Positions 7,664 to 16,415 of a stretch of 64,000 bases of DNA are shown piece after piece. Position numbers and translations under genes: made by a program. Numbering within the stretch: position 1 is the stretch's first letter; each line of letters opens with the position of its first letter. Location: NCBI GenBank assembly GCA_041984235.1, contig JBHIYN010000021.1:1-64000 (forward strand), given 5' to 3'. Source of the DNA: JBHIYN01 sp041984235. Lineage in GTDB: Bacteria > Pseudomonadota > Gammaproteobacteria > Ga0077536. The notes under the pieces were generated by a model that had not been told where the DNA came from, made no database searches, and saw only the letters and a program-made list of their open reading frames with translations.

Positions 7664-10600
7664 GGCGTTTGCCGAAGCGTTCGAACAGGGCATCGAGCTC
7701 GGCGAACCGCGCCGCCGCATCGGGCAGCTCGCGCGCAACGCGCAGCTTGTCGCCACCGTCGAAACGGTAGTCCGGGTCGCTCTGCACCAGTTCGATGATG
7801 CTCATGGGATCGATGTCCGGCTGCGGATGAAACTCGATGCGCCCGCCGCGGCTGCCGAGATCGATGCGGCGGATGCCGAAGCGCTCGGCTTCGAGCTTGA
7901 GCGATGTTACACGAAACAGGTTGTCCACCGGCTCTTCGAACGGGCCGAAACGGTCCACGATCTCTTCGCGCAGATCGGTCAGCTCGTCGCGGCTGCGGGC
8001 ACTGGCGATGCGCTTGTAGAGAATCAGCCGGGCGTGGACGTCGGGCAGGTAGTCCTCGGGCAGCAGGGCGGGAATGTGCAGCTCGACCTCGATACGCGCT
8101 TCCATGGCGTCATCGAGGTTGATGCCGCGGCCTGCCTTCAGCGCCTGCACGGTACGATTGAGCAGCTCGCTGTAGAGACCGAAACCGATCTCCTGGATGT
8201 GGCCGCTCTGCTCGTCGCCCAGGATCTCGCCGGCGCCGCGGATCTCGAGGTCGTGCGTGGCGAGGGTGAAGCCGACACCCAGCTCCTCCAGCGACTCGAT
8301 CGCCTCCAGCCGCTTGACCGCGTCGGCCGTCATTGCCTTGCGATGCGGCACCACCAGGTAGGCATAGGCGCGATGGTGGGAGCGCCCGACCCGGCCGCGC
8401 AGCTGGTAGAGCTGCGCCAGCCCGAACTTGTCGGCCCGGTCGATGATCATGGTATTGGCGTTGGGAACGTCGATACCGGTTTCGATGATGGTGGTGCACA
8501 CCAGTACGTTGCAGCGGCCGTGGTAGAAATCGAGCATGACCTGCTCGAGCTCGCGTTCACGCATCTGGCCGTGCGCCACCGCGACACGCGCCTCGGGCAC
8601 GATGGCACGCACCTTCGCGGCGGTCTTCTCGATGTCCTCCACCGTGTTGTGCACGAAATAGACCTGTCCGCCGCGCGCCAGCTCGCGCAGCATCGCCTCG
8701 CGCAGCAGCGGCTCCGACCATTCGCGCACGAAGGTCTTGATGGCGAGACGCTTCTGCGGCGCCGTAGCAATAATCGAAAGATCGCGGGTTCCGGACAGGG
8801 CCAGGTTGAGCGTACGCGGAATCGGCGTGGCGGTGAGGGTCAGGATATCGACGTCGGAGCGCAGGGCCTTGATCTTCTCCTTCTGGTTGACGCCGAAGCG
8901 GTGCTCCTCGTCGACCACGAGCAAACCGAGATTCCTGAACTTCACGTCCTTGCCGAGCAGCTTGTGCGTGCCCACCACGATGTCGACCCGGCCGTCCGCA
9001 AGACCCTCCAGCGCGGCGCGGGTCGCCCCGGAATCGCGGAAGCGCGAGAGCTGCTCGATGCGCACCGGCCAGTCCGCGAAACGATCACGCAGGGTTTCGT
9101 AGTGCTGGCGGGCGAGCAGCGTGGTCGGCACCAGGATCGCGACCTGGTAGCCATCGTTGACGGCGACGAAGGCGGCACGCATGGCGACCTCGGTCTTGCC
9201 GAAGCCGACATCCCCGCAGATCAGGCGATCCATGGGCTGCTCGCTCTGCATGTCGGTGAGCACCGCCTCGACCGCACCGTGCTGATCCGGCGTCTCTTCG
9301 AACGGGAAACCCTGTTCGAACGCGGCGTAGGCGCTGCGCTCCAGGTGGAACGCGTGCCCCTTGCGCGCGGCGCGCCGCGCGTGGATCTCGAGCAGCTCGG
9401 CAGCGACGTCGCGGATCTTCTCGGCCGCCTTGCGCCGGGCCTTGTCCCACTGACCGGAACCGAGCTTGTGCAGGGGCGCGTGATCGGGATCCACGCCCGA
9501 GTAGCGGCTGATCAGGTCGAGCGCACTGACCGGCACGTAGAGGTTGTCGCCGTCGGCGTACTCGATCTTGATGAACTCGTTGCTGATACCGCCGACCGTG
9601 AGCACCTCCAGTCCGCGGTAGCGACCGACACCGTGCTGCTCGTGTACCACCGGTGCTCCGGCGTGCAGCTCGGTGAGGTTGCGGATTACCGCCTCGTTGT
9701 CGGTGGTCGCACGCCGCCGCCGGCGCTGCTGCACCCGCTCGCCGAACAGCTGTCCCTCGGACAGCAGGCTCAGGCGCGGCTGGTCGAGCTCGGCACCGTC
9801 ACCCAGCGGCGCGACGGCAATGCCGACCGGCGCATCGTCGGCGAGGAACTCCGCCCAGCTCTCGTAGCTGCGCGGCCGGAACGGCTGTTCGGCGAAGAGC
9901 TCGAGCAGGGTCTCGCGGCGCCCGAGTGAATCGGCCAGGAACAGCACGCGGCCGTCGACTTTGGCGACGTGCGCGGCAAGCAGCGCGAACGGCTTCTCCG
10001 CACGCGCGTCCACCGGAACCCGGACCGGCGTGCGGCTGGCGAACTCGATGGCATCGCTGGCGCCGGAGGCCAGGCCGCCGAGCTGCACGCGGCCGAACGG
10101 CGCGAGACGCTCGCACAGGCCCTGGTAGTCGACGAAGATCCGCGCCGGCGCCAGGATCGGGCGCGAGGTGTCATGCCGCAGGGACTCGTAACGTTCGCTG
10201 ACGGCTTCCGCGAAGTGAGCCGCGGCCGCCTCGACGCCGTCGTCCAGCACCACGACCGCGTCGGGCGGGAGGTAATCAGGCAGGGTATCGAGCTCGTCGA
10301 AGAACAACGGCAGGTAGTACTCCACGCCGGCCGGCGCCAGGCCCTCGCCGACGTCCTGGTACAGCGAGCAATCCTGCGCGCGGCCGTCGAACTCCAGCCG
10401 CCAGGCCCGGCGGAACTCGCGCGTCGCCGCCTCGTCGAGCGGAAACTCGCGCGCCGGCAGCACTTCGATCGCCTCGACCTCCTCGCCCGAGCGCTGCGAT
10501 TCGATGTCGAACAGTCGCAGGGTCTCGATCTCGTCGTCGAACAGGTCGATACGGAACGGCTCGTTCACGCCCATCGGGAACACGTCGATGAGTGATCCGC

Positions 10601-11135
10601 GCACCGCGTAGTCGCCGTGCTCGGTCACCTGGGTACAGGCACGGTAGCCGGCCGCGTTGAGGCGCCGCCGGAACGCGTCGCGGTCGAGGGTGTCGCCGCG
10701 ACCGAGACGAAACGAGCGTCCCTCCAGCCAGGCGCGCGGCGCCAGTCGATGCAGCAGGGTCTGCACCGCGGTAATCACCACGCCCCGGCGCAGCGCCGGC
10801 AGCAGGCCCAGGGTCGCGATGCGCTCGGAGATGATGTCCTGGTAGGGGCTGAAGCGGTCGTAGGGCAGCGTCTCCCAGTCAGGCATGTGAAAGCGCTGCA
10901 GGTGCGGCGCGAAGAAGGCGAGATCCTGCTCGATGCGGGCGGCGCCGGCGGCGTCCGCCGCGACCACCAGCAGCGGCCGCGCGGCCTGTTCGGCGGCGGT
11001 GGCTATCGCCACGGTGCGCGCTGCCCCGTACAGCCTCGACCACTCCGCGACCTCGCCCGCGCCCGGTAACGGCGGCGGCGCCAGCGCCGTCGCGGCGGCC
11101 GCATCAGGCGCCGCGGCCCGCTGCGACGCGCTCAT
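7653..11135 (-). CDS. mfd: Transcription-repair coupling factor
   Basis: Mfd displaces RNA polymerase stalled at DNA damage and recruits UvrA. The 1160-residue protein shows the UvrB-like N-terminal region and the polymerase-interacting and translocase modules. The translocase has Walker A CGDVGFGKTEVAMRAA, Walker B VVDEEHRFGV and the motif TLTATPIPRTL, and QLRGRVGRS and the C-terminal TRCF domain follow. The start at 11135 overlaps the pyrF stop as ATGA, which places both in one transcript with csiV. The frame is open further upstream but that part is not conserved Mfd sequence. Confidence 0.97.
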   Translation of the reverse strand: MSASQRAAAPDAAAATALAPPPLPGAGEVAEWSRLYGAARTVAIATAAEQAARPLLVVAADAAGAARIEQDLAFFAPHLQRFHMPDWETLPYDRFSPYQDIISERIATLGLLPALRRGVVITAVQTLLHRLAPRAWLEGRSFRLGRGDTLDRDAFRRRLNAAGYRACTQVTEHGDYAVRGSLIDVFPMGVNEPFRIDLFDDEIETLRLFDIESQRSGEEVEAIEVLPAREFPLDEAATREFRRAWRLEFDGRAQDCSLYQDVGEGLAPAGVEYYLPLFFDELDTLPDYLPPDAVVVLDDGVEAAAAHFAEAVSERYESLRHDTSRPILAPARIFVDYQGLCERLAPFGRVQLGGLASGASDAIEFASRTPVRVPVDARAEKPFALLAAHVAKVDGRVLFLADSLGRRETLLELFAEQPFRPRSYESWAEFLADDAPVGIAVAPLGDGAELDQPRLSLLSEGQLFGERVQQRRRRRATTDNEAVIRNLTELHAGAPVVHEQHGVGRYRGLEVLTVGGISNEFIKIEYADGDNLYVPVSALDLISRYSGVDPDHAPLHKLGSGQWDKARRKAAEKIRDVAAELLEIHARRAARKGHAFHLERSAYAAFEQGFPFEETPDQHGAVEAVLTDMQSEQPMDRLICGDVGFGKTEVAMRAAFVAVNDGYQVAILVPTTLLARQHYETLRDRFADWPVRIEQLSRFRDSGATRAALEGLADGRVDIVVGTHKLLGKDVKFRNLGLLVVDEEHRFGVNQKEKIKALRSDVDILTLTATPIPRTLNLALSGTRDLSIIATAPQKRLAIKTFVREWSEPLLREAMLRELARGGQVYFVHNTVEDIEKTAAKVRAIVPEARVAVAHGQMRERELEQVMLDFYHGRCNVLVCTTIIETGIDVPNANTMIIDRADKFGLAQLYQLRGRVGRSHHRAYAYLVVPHRKAMTADAVKRLEAIESLEELGVGFTLATHDLEIRGAGEILGDEQSGHIQEIGFGLYSELLNRTVQALKAGRGINLDDAMEARIEVELHIPALLPEDYLPDVHARLILYKRIASARSRDELTDLREEIVDRFGPFEEPVDNLFRVTSLKLEAERFGIRRIDLGSRGGRIEFHPQPDIDPMSIIELVQSDPDYRFDGGDKLRVARELPDAAARFAELDALFERFGKRHAA

Positions 11136-11845
11136 GCCGTGCCCGCCACGGCACACTCCGCGTTGATCGCGGCGAGCGCCGCCGCCGGGTCCGCGGCACG
11201 GGTAATCGGCCGGCCGACGACGAGAAAGCCGGCACCGGCGGCGAGCGCCGCGGCGGGCGTCGCGGTGCGCGCCTGGTCGTCGGCGTCGGCGCCGGCCGGG
11301 CGCACCCCCGGCGTCACCAGGGCGAAGGCCGCATCGTGTTCGGCGCGCAGCGCGGCAATCTCCAGCGGCGAGCACACCACGCCATCGAGGCCACTGGCGG
11401 CAGCGAGCGCGGCCAGCCGCAGGACCTGCGCCTGGGCGCCGCCGGCGACGCCGGTTTCGGCCAGCGCGCCGTCATCCAAGCTGGTCAGCACGGTCACGCC
11501 AATCAGCAGCGGCGCCTGCGGCCGGCCGGCTAGCGCCTCCACCGCGGCCTCCATCATCGCGCGGCCACCGCCGGCATGGACGTTGACCATCCAGCAGCCG
11601 AGGTCCGCCGCCGCGCGACAGGCGCCGGCCACGGTGTTGGGGATGTCATGAAACTTGAGATCGAGGAAGACCTCGAAACCGAGCCCGACCAGGCGCGTCA
11701 CCGCGTCCGGACCGGCCCGGGTGAACAGCTCCTTGCCGACCTTGACGCGGCAGGCGGCGGGGTCGAGGCGTTGGGCCAGGGCAACGGCGTCGTCCAGCGA
11801 CGGGAAATCCAGTGCGACGATGACGGGTTTACGGGGTTCGCTCAT
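11132..11845 (-). CDS. pyrF: Orotidine 5'-phosphate decarboxylase
   Basis: The enzyme performs the last step of UMP synthesis. The 237-residue protein has the catalytic motif DLKFHDIPNTV at residues 62-72 and the phosphate-binding VTPGVRP stretch towards the C-terminus. Length is normal. It is separated from lapB upstream by 143 bases and overlaps mfd by four bases. The neighbourhood lapB-pyrF is common in gammaproteobacteria. Confidence 0.97.
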   Translation of the reverse strand: MSEPRKPVIVALDFPSLDDAVALAQRLDPAACRVKVGKELFTRAGPDAVTRLVGLGFEVFLDLKFHDIPNTVAGACRAAADLGCWMVNVHAGGGRAMMEAAVEALAGRPQAPLLIGVTVLTSLDDGALAETGVAGGAQAQVLRLAALAAASGLDGVVCSPLEIAALRAEHDAAFALVTPGVRPAGADADDQARTATPAAALAAGAGFLVVGRPITRAADPAAALAAINAECAVAGTA

Positions 11846-11988
11846 GGTTTACGGGTCGTTCGGGCTCGACGGGTCCGCGACGCGCTGCGTGTGCGCGCGG
11901 AACGACGCGGCTGACGGTCGCGCCCGCGGCGCCTTGCGCGCGACGTTCGAGGGGCGGAGTTTACACGGCGCGCACGGCAGGCGCCGCG

Positions 11989-13173
11989 TCATTCGCCTTC
12001 GATGCCGTGTACCGGCTTCACCGTGTTCCACGACTTGCAGCCGGGGCACTGCCAGTGCAGCGTGCGGCCGCGGAAACCGCAGTTGCCGCAGGCGTAGCCC
12101 GGACGCAGCTCGATCAGGCTGACGGTGAGATCCTTGAGCAGCTCGAGATCGGCACGGGACTCGCCGTCGGCACGCTCCAGCGAATAGTCGATGAGTCGAT
12201 CGATACCGCGCACCGTCGGCCGCTCGCGCAGCTCGCGCACCAGGTGCTCGCGCGCCTCGCTGTCCCGTTCCTGCTCGCTCAGGATCCCGCTCAGCGCCAG
12301 CACCGGTGAGATGCCGGCGTGGTTGTCGCACAGGTGCTGCAGGTAGACGATGAGATCGGAAACGCGGCCCAGTGCGCGATAGCTCTCCACCAGCGGCGCG
12401 ATGGCTTCCGGCAGGAAGTGGATGTCCTGGCTCTCGATGCGGCGCAGGTGCCGAATCGCCGCCTCGTAGGCGCCCGCCGTCATCGCCAGCCGCGCCTGCA
12501 TCAGGCTCGCACGTACGCAGTCCGGATCGACGCGCAGGGCTTCGCGCAGTCGGTCGCTGGCATCTTCCACGTTGCCTTCCTCGATCAGGCCCTGGGCCTG
12601 CTCACACAGGAAGTGCGCGCGGCGTTCGCCGAGATCGCGGTTGGCCAGTTGCTCGAAACGGGCGGTGTACTCGAGCGCCTTGTCCCAGTCCCGTTCCTGC
12701 TGGTAGATGTCGACCAGGTGACTGATCGCCTGGCGCTGGTGCGCGCCGCTGTCGATGAGCTCCTTGAACAGGCTCTCGGCCCGGTCCAGCAGCCCCGAGC
12801 GCATGTAGTCCAGGCCCAGCTCGAGCACCGCGGTCGCCCGCTGCTCGAATTCCAGCGTCGGACGCGCGACGAGATTCTGGTGGATGCGGATGGCACGGTC
12901 GACCTCGCCGCGCCGGCGAAACAGGTTACCCAGCGCGAGATGAGTTTCGACCGTCTCGCTCTCGACCTCCAGCACCTTGATGAATACCTCGATCGCCTTG
13001 TCGGGGCGATCCTCCAGCAGGTAATTGAGGCCGCGGAAGTAATCCTGCGACATCCCGCCGCTGACACTGCGCGGCGAACGGGCGAGCAAGTCCCGCCGCC
13101 CCAGGTACCAGCCCGAGAGCGCCGCTACCGGCAGCAGGCAGACGACGATTCCGAACAGGTATTCAACCGGCAT
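11989..13173 (-). CDS. lapB: Lipopolysaccharide assembly protein B
   Basis: LapB (YciM) is an inner-membrane anchored adaptor that controls LpxC levels with FtsH. The 394-residue product has an N-terminal membrane segment (about residues 4-20) and a long series of tetratricopeptide repeats. It ends in a rubredoxin-like metal site formed by CGNCGF and CPGC. The ATG at 13173 lies inside the last codons of lapA (11-base overlap), as expected for the lapA-lapB pair. Confidence 0.96.
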   Translation of the reverse strand: MPVEYLFGIVVCLLPVAALSGWYLGRRDLLARSPRSVSGGMSQDYFRGLNYLLEDRPDKAIEVFIKVLEVESETVETHLALGNLFRRRGEVDRAIRIHQNLVARPTLEFEQRATAVLELGLDYMRSGLLDRAESLFKELIDSGAHQRQAISHLVDIYQQERDWDKALEYTARFEQLANRDLGERRAHFLCEQAQGLIEEGNVEDASDRLREALRVDPDCVRASLMQARLAMTAGAYEAAIRHLRRIESQDIHFLPEAIAPLVESYRALGRVSDLIVYLQHLCDNHAGISPVLALSGILSEQERDSEAREHLVRELRERPTVRGIDRLIDYSLERADGESRADLELLKDLTVSLIELRPGYACGNCGFRGRTLHWQCPGCKSWNTVKPVHGIEGE

Positions 13174-13456
13174 CTTTGAGGGCGACGGCGCGCAGGCTGG
13201 ACAGCTCACGGCTGGCCTTCTCGTTGCGCCGGTTCTGCCGGTGCAGCTCGCGGCGCAGCCGCAGCATGCTGCTGCCCATGGCCAGCACGCCGAGCAACGC
13301 ACCGAAGGCCACCGCGGCCACGACCAGCCACGACAGGTCGACGGTCACGGAGCCGAGGAAGTAGTCCAGTGCCACGTCCTGGTTGTTGCGGACGTGAAAG
13401 ACCAGGCCGCCGATACCGACCAGGATGGCGAGTGCGAGGTAGAGGATGCGGGACAC
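13163..13456 (-). CDS. lapA: Lipopolysaccharide assembly protein A
   Basis: This 97-residue membrane protein has two hydrophobic segments (about residues 4-20 and 42-60) and a basic cytoplasmic tail, the layout of the LapA/DUF1049 family. The HVRNNQDVALDYF segment between the membrane spans is a family hallmark. It is translationally coupled to lapB and lies downstream of ihfB. Its exact role is less clear than that of LapB. Confidence 0.92.
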   Translation of the reverse strand: MSRILYLALAILVGIGGLVFHVRNNQDVALDYFLGSVTVDLSWLVVAAVAFGALLGVLAMGSSMLRLRRELHRQNRRNEKASRELSSLRAVALKDAG

Positions 13457-13514
13457 CGGGTCAGGTCCTGGATCGGTTGGCGTATCGCGCCGGCAGGGCT
13501 CGGTCGACCGCGCC

Positions 13515-13892
13515 CTAGCGGCTCATGCTGAGGCTGTCCGAATCGTGTTCGGTATCGCCGTCGTTGTCGCCGTCCCCGTCGCGCGCCGGCTTGATGTCCG
13601 GTGCCAGGGCCGCGCCGCGGTTGACGCGTTCGCGCAGCTCCTTGCCCGGCTTGAAGTGTGGCACGTACTTGGCGGGCAGCGAGACCGGGTCCCCTGACTT
13701 CGGGTTGCGCCCGACGCGCGGGGGCCGGTAATGCAGGGAGAAGCTGCCGAAGCCGCGGATCTCGATGCGCTCTCCGGCAGCCAGGGTCTGCCCCATGTGC
13801 TCCAGCATGGTCTTGACCGCGAGCTCGACGTCGCGGTAACCCAGTTGAGACTGCTTCTTTACGAGTGACTCAATGAGTTCGGACTTGGTCAT
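13515..13892 (-). CDS. ihfB: Integration host factor beta subunit with acidic C-terminal tail
   Basis: IHF beta pairs with IHF alpha to bend DNA sharply. The first 94 residues match the family fully, including the SELIESLVKKQ start and the beta-arm RPPRVGRNPKSGD with the intercalating proline. The protein is 125 residues instead of about 94-100: roughly 30 extra residues rich in Asp and Glu (DGDGDNDGDTEHDSDSLS) follow the body. The tail is read in frame from the same ORF and no frameshift is apparent. The gene sits in its usual place between rpsA and lapA. Confidence 0.95.
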   Translation of the reverse strand: MTKSELIESLVKKQSQLGYRDVELAVKTMLEHMGQTLAAGERIEIRGFGSFSLHYRPPRVGRNPKSGDPVSLPAKYVPHFKPGKELRERVNRGAALAPDIKPARDGDGDNDGDTEHDSDSLSMSR

Positions 13893-13939
13893 TGTTGTTC
13901 TCGGCAGCTTTCAGTCACGGACCATGCGGCGCAGGGAGG

Positions 13940-15610
13940 CTACTTGGAGTCGAGCTGCTCCTTGAGCAGATCGCCGAGCGTCGTGCGCGTGCTTTCCTGC
14001 TCGGCGCTGTACTCACGCAGCGCCGCAGCCTCTTCCTCGCTGTCCTTGGCCTTGATCGAGAGGTTGATCACGCGGCGTTTGCGGTCGACACCGACCACCA
14101 GCGCCTCGATCTCCTCGCCTTCCTTGAGGAACTTGCGCGCGTCGTCGACCGGGTCGATCGAGATCTCGGAAGCCCTGACCGAACCCTCGACGCTCTCGGC
14201 GAGGTCGACCATGGCACCACGCGCGTCGACCGCGGTGATGGTGCCGCGCACCAGGGTGCCGCGCCCGTTCTGCGCGAGGTAGCTGGAGAAGGGATCCTGG
14301 GCGAGCTGCTTGACCCCCAGCGAGATGCGCTCGCGCTCGGCGTCGACCGCCAGCACGACGGTCTCGAGCTCGTCGCCCTTCTTGTAGTTGCGCACGGCTT
14401 CCTCGCCCGGGATGTCCCACGACAGGTCGGAGAGATGCACGAGGCCGTCGATGCCACCGTCCAGGCCGATGAAGATGCCAAAGTCGGTGATCGACTTGAT
14501 CTTGCCGATGACGCGATCGTTCTTGTTGTGGGTGGCGGCGAACTCTTCCCACGGGTTCGAGCGGCACTGCTTCATGCCGAGCGAGATGCGGCGACGCTCC
14601 TCGTCGATGTCGAGCACCATGACCTCGACTTCCTCGCCGAGGTGCACGACCTTGGACGGGTGCACGTTCTTGTTCGTCCAGTCCATCTCGGAGACGTGCA
14701 CCAGACCTTCCACGCCCTCCTCGATCTCGACGAAGCAGCCGTAGTCGGCGATGTTGGAGACCTTGCCGAACAGGCGCGAGTTCTCGGGATAACGGCGCGA
14801 GATGTCGACCCAGGGATCGTCGCCGAGCTGCTTCAGACCGAGCGAGACGCGCTGGCGTTCGCGATCGAACTTGAGCACCTTGACCTCGACCTCGTCACCG
14901 ATGTTGACGACCTCGGAGGGGTGCTTGACGCGGCGCCAGGCCATGTCGGTGATGTGCAGCAGGCCGTCGATGCCGCCGAGATCGATGAAAGCGCCGTAGT
15001 CGGTCAGGTTCTTGACCAGACCCTTCATGACCGCGCCCTCGGTGAGGCTGTCGAGCAGCGCCTCGCGCTCGGCCGAATTCTCGCTCTCGACCACCGCGCG
15101 GCGCGATACGACCACGTTGTTGCGACGACGATCGACCTTGATGACCTTGAAGTCGAGCGGCTTGCCTTCCAGGTAGCTGGTGTCGCGGACCGGCCGCACG
15201 TCGACCAGGGAGCCCGGCAGGAACGCACGTATGCTGCTGATATCCACGGTGAAACCGCCTTTCACCTTGTCGGTGATGACGCCCGTGACGGTCTCGGAGT
15301 CTTCGCAGGCCTTCTCGAGCTTTTCCCACGCCTTGGCGCGCTTGGCCTTCTCGCGCGAGAGCTTGGTCTCGCCGTAGCCATCCTCGACCGCGTCGAGGGC
15401 GACGTCGATCTCGTCGCCGACGCTGATGTCGAGCTCGCCTTCGCTGTTGCGAAACTGCTCGACGGGGATGATGCCTTCGGACTTCAGTCCGGCGTTGACG
15501 ACGACGAAGTCTGGGCGGACTTCGACGACGGTGCCGGTCACGATCGTGCCCGGCCGCATCTTCATTTCAATCTGACTCTGTTCGAATAATTCTGCGAAGC
15601 TCTCCGCCAT
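13940..15610 (-). CDS. rpsA: 30S ribosomal protein S1
   Basis: S1 binds mRNA on the small subunit and is needed for initiation on weakly structured leaders. The 556-residue product has six S1 repeats; copies of the motif GFVVxxxGxxGLxH-type segments can be followed, for example GAFIDLGGIDGLLHITDMAW and GCFVEIEEGVEGLVHVSEMD. Length equals the E. coli protein. The ribosome site before the ATG is weak, which is usual for rpsA and fits autogenous control. The gene lies between cmk and ihfB as in most gammaproteobacteria. Confidence 0.98.
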   Translation of the reverse strand: MAESFAELFEQSQIEMKMRPGTIVTGTVVEVRPDFVVVNAGLKSEGIIPVEQFRNSEGELDISVGDEIDVALDAVEDGYGETKLSREKAKRAKAWEKLEKACEDSETVTGVITDKVKGGFTVDISSIRAFLPGSLVDVRPVRDTSYLEGKPLDFKVIKVDRRRNNVVVSRRAVVESENSAEREALLDSLTEGAVMKGLVKNLTDYGAFIDLGGIDGLLHITDMAWRRVKHPSEVVNIGDEVEVKVLKFDRERQRVSLGLKQLGDDPWVDISRRYPENSRLFGKVSNIADYGCFVEIEEGVEGLVHVSEMDWTNKNVHPSKVVHLGEEVEVMVLDIDEERRRISLGMKQCRSNPWEEFAATHNKNDRVIGKIKSITDFGIFIGLDGGIDGLVHLSDLSWDIPGEEAVRNYKKGDELETVVLAVDAERERISLGVKQLAQDPFSSYLAQNGRGTLVRGTITAVDARGAMVDLAESVEGSVRASEISIDPVDDARKFLKEGEEIEALVVGVDRKRRVINLSIKAKDSEEEAAALREYSAEQESTRTTLGDLLKEQLDSK

Positions 15611-15719
15611 GTGTGTCTTTATTGAGCAGACCCGCCTACCACGATTGCGTCATCAATGGCTTGCGTGCGAACCGGCTCGTCTCCTGAGTAGTGGTTGATG
15701 GTATGGACCCGCTGCCGCG

Positions 15720-16415
15720 TCACGCGACGGGAGCGGCGAGCCCGCGCTCCACGACCAGCCGCCTGATCTGGTCCTCGACGGCCCCGATGTCTGCATGGGT
15801 GGTGTCGAGAATGACGGCGTCGGTCGCAGGCCTGAGCGGGGATACGGTACGCTCTGCGTCACGCTTGTCGCGCGCCGTGATATCCCCCAAAAGCCGCGCG
15901 AGGTTAACACTCATTCCTTTTTCTATCAACTGCTTATAGCGCCTTTGCGCACGCTCCTCGGCACTCGCGGTGAGGTAGATTTTGAGCGCCGCCGCGGGAA
16001 AGACCACGGTACCCATGTCACGGCCGTCGGCGACCAGTCCCGGCGGCTGGCGGAAGGCGCGCTGGCGCTCGAGCAGCGCGGCGCGCACCGCGGGCAGCGC
16101 CGCGACGCGCGATGCTGCAGCGCCGCATTCCTCGCTGCGGATGGCGTCACTGACGTCCTCCCCGGCGAGGAAAACACGGGTTTCAGCCGCTCTTTCGACG
16201 AATTCCACCTGCAGCGCCGTGGCCGCCGCGGCCACCGCGGCCTCGTCGTCCAGTGCCGTTCCGGCACGCCCGGCGGCGAGGCCGAGCAGGCGGTAGAGGG
16301 CGCCGGAGTCGAGCAGGTGCCAGCCGAGCCAGCCCGTCAGCCAGCGCGCCACGGTGCCCTTGCCGGTGCCGCTGGGGCCGTCGATGGCGATGACCGGGAC
16401 GGACGGAGCGTCCAT
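15720..16415 (-). CDS. cmk: Cytidylate kinase
   Basis: The enzyme phosphorylates CMP and dCMP. The 231-residue protein has the P-loop GPSGTGKGT at residues 13-21, the substrate-binding GRDMGTVVFP and the lid segment RRYKQLIEKG. The start codon shares one base with the aroA stop (TGATG), so the two are translationally coupled. Confidence 0.97.
   Translation of the reverse strand: MDAPSVPVIAIDGPSGTGKGTVARWLTGWLGWHLLDSGALYRLLGLAAGRAGTALDDEAAVAAAATALQVEFVERAAETRVFLAGEDVSDAIRSEECGAAASRVAALPAVRAALLERQRAFRQPPGLVADGRDMGTVVFPAAALKIYLTASAEERAQRRYKQLIEKGMSVNLARLLGDITARDKRDAERTVSPLRPATDAVILDTTHADIGAVEDQIRRLVVERGLAAPVA

Noticed and set aside
13892..15589. Long open frame opposite rpsA
   Set aside because: It is antisense to ribosomal protein S1, whose six repeats create a repetitive shadow protein without known motifs.
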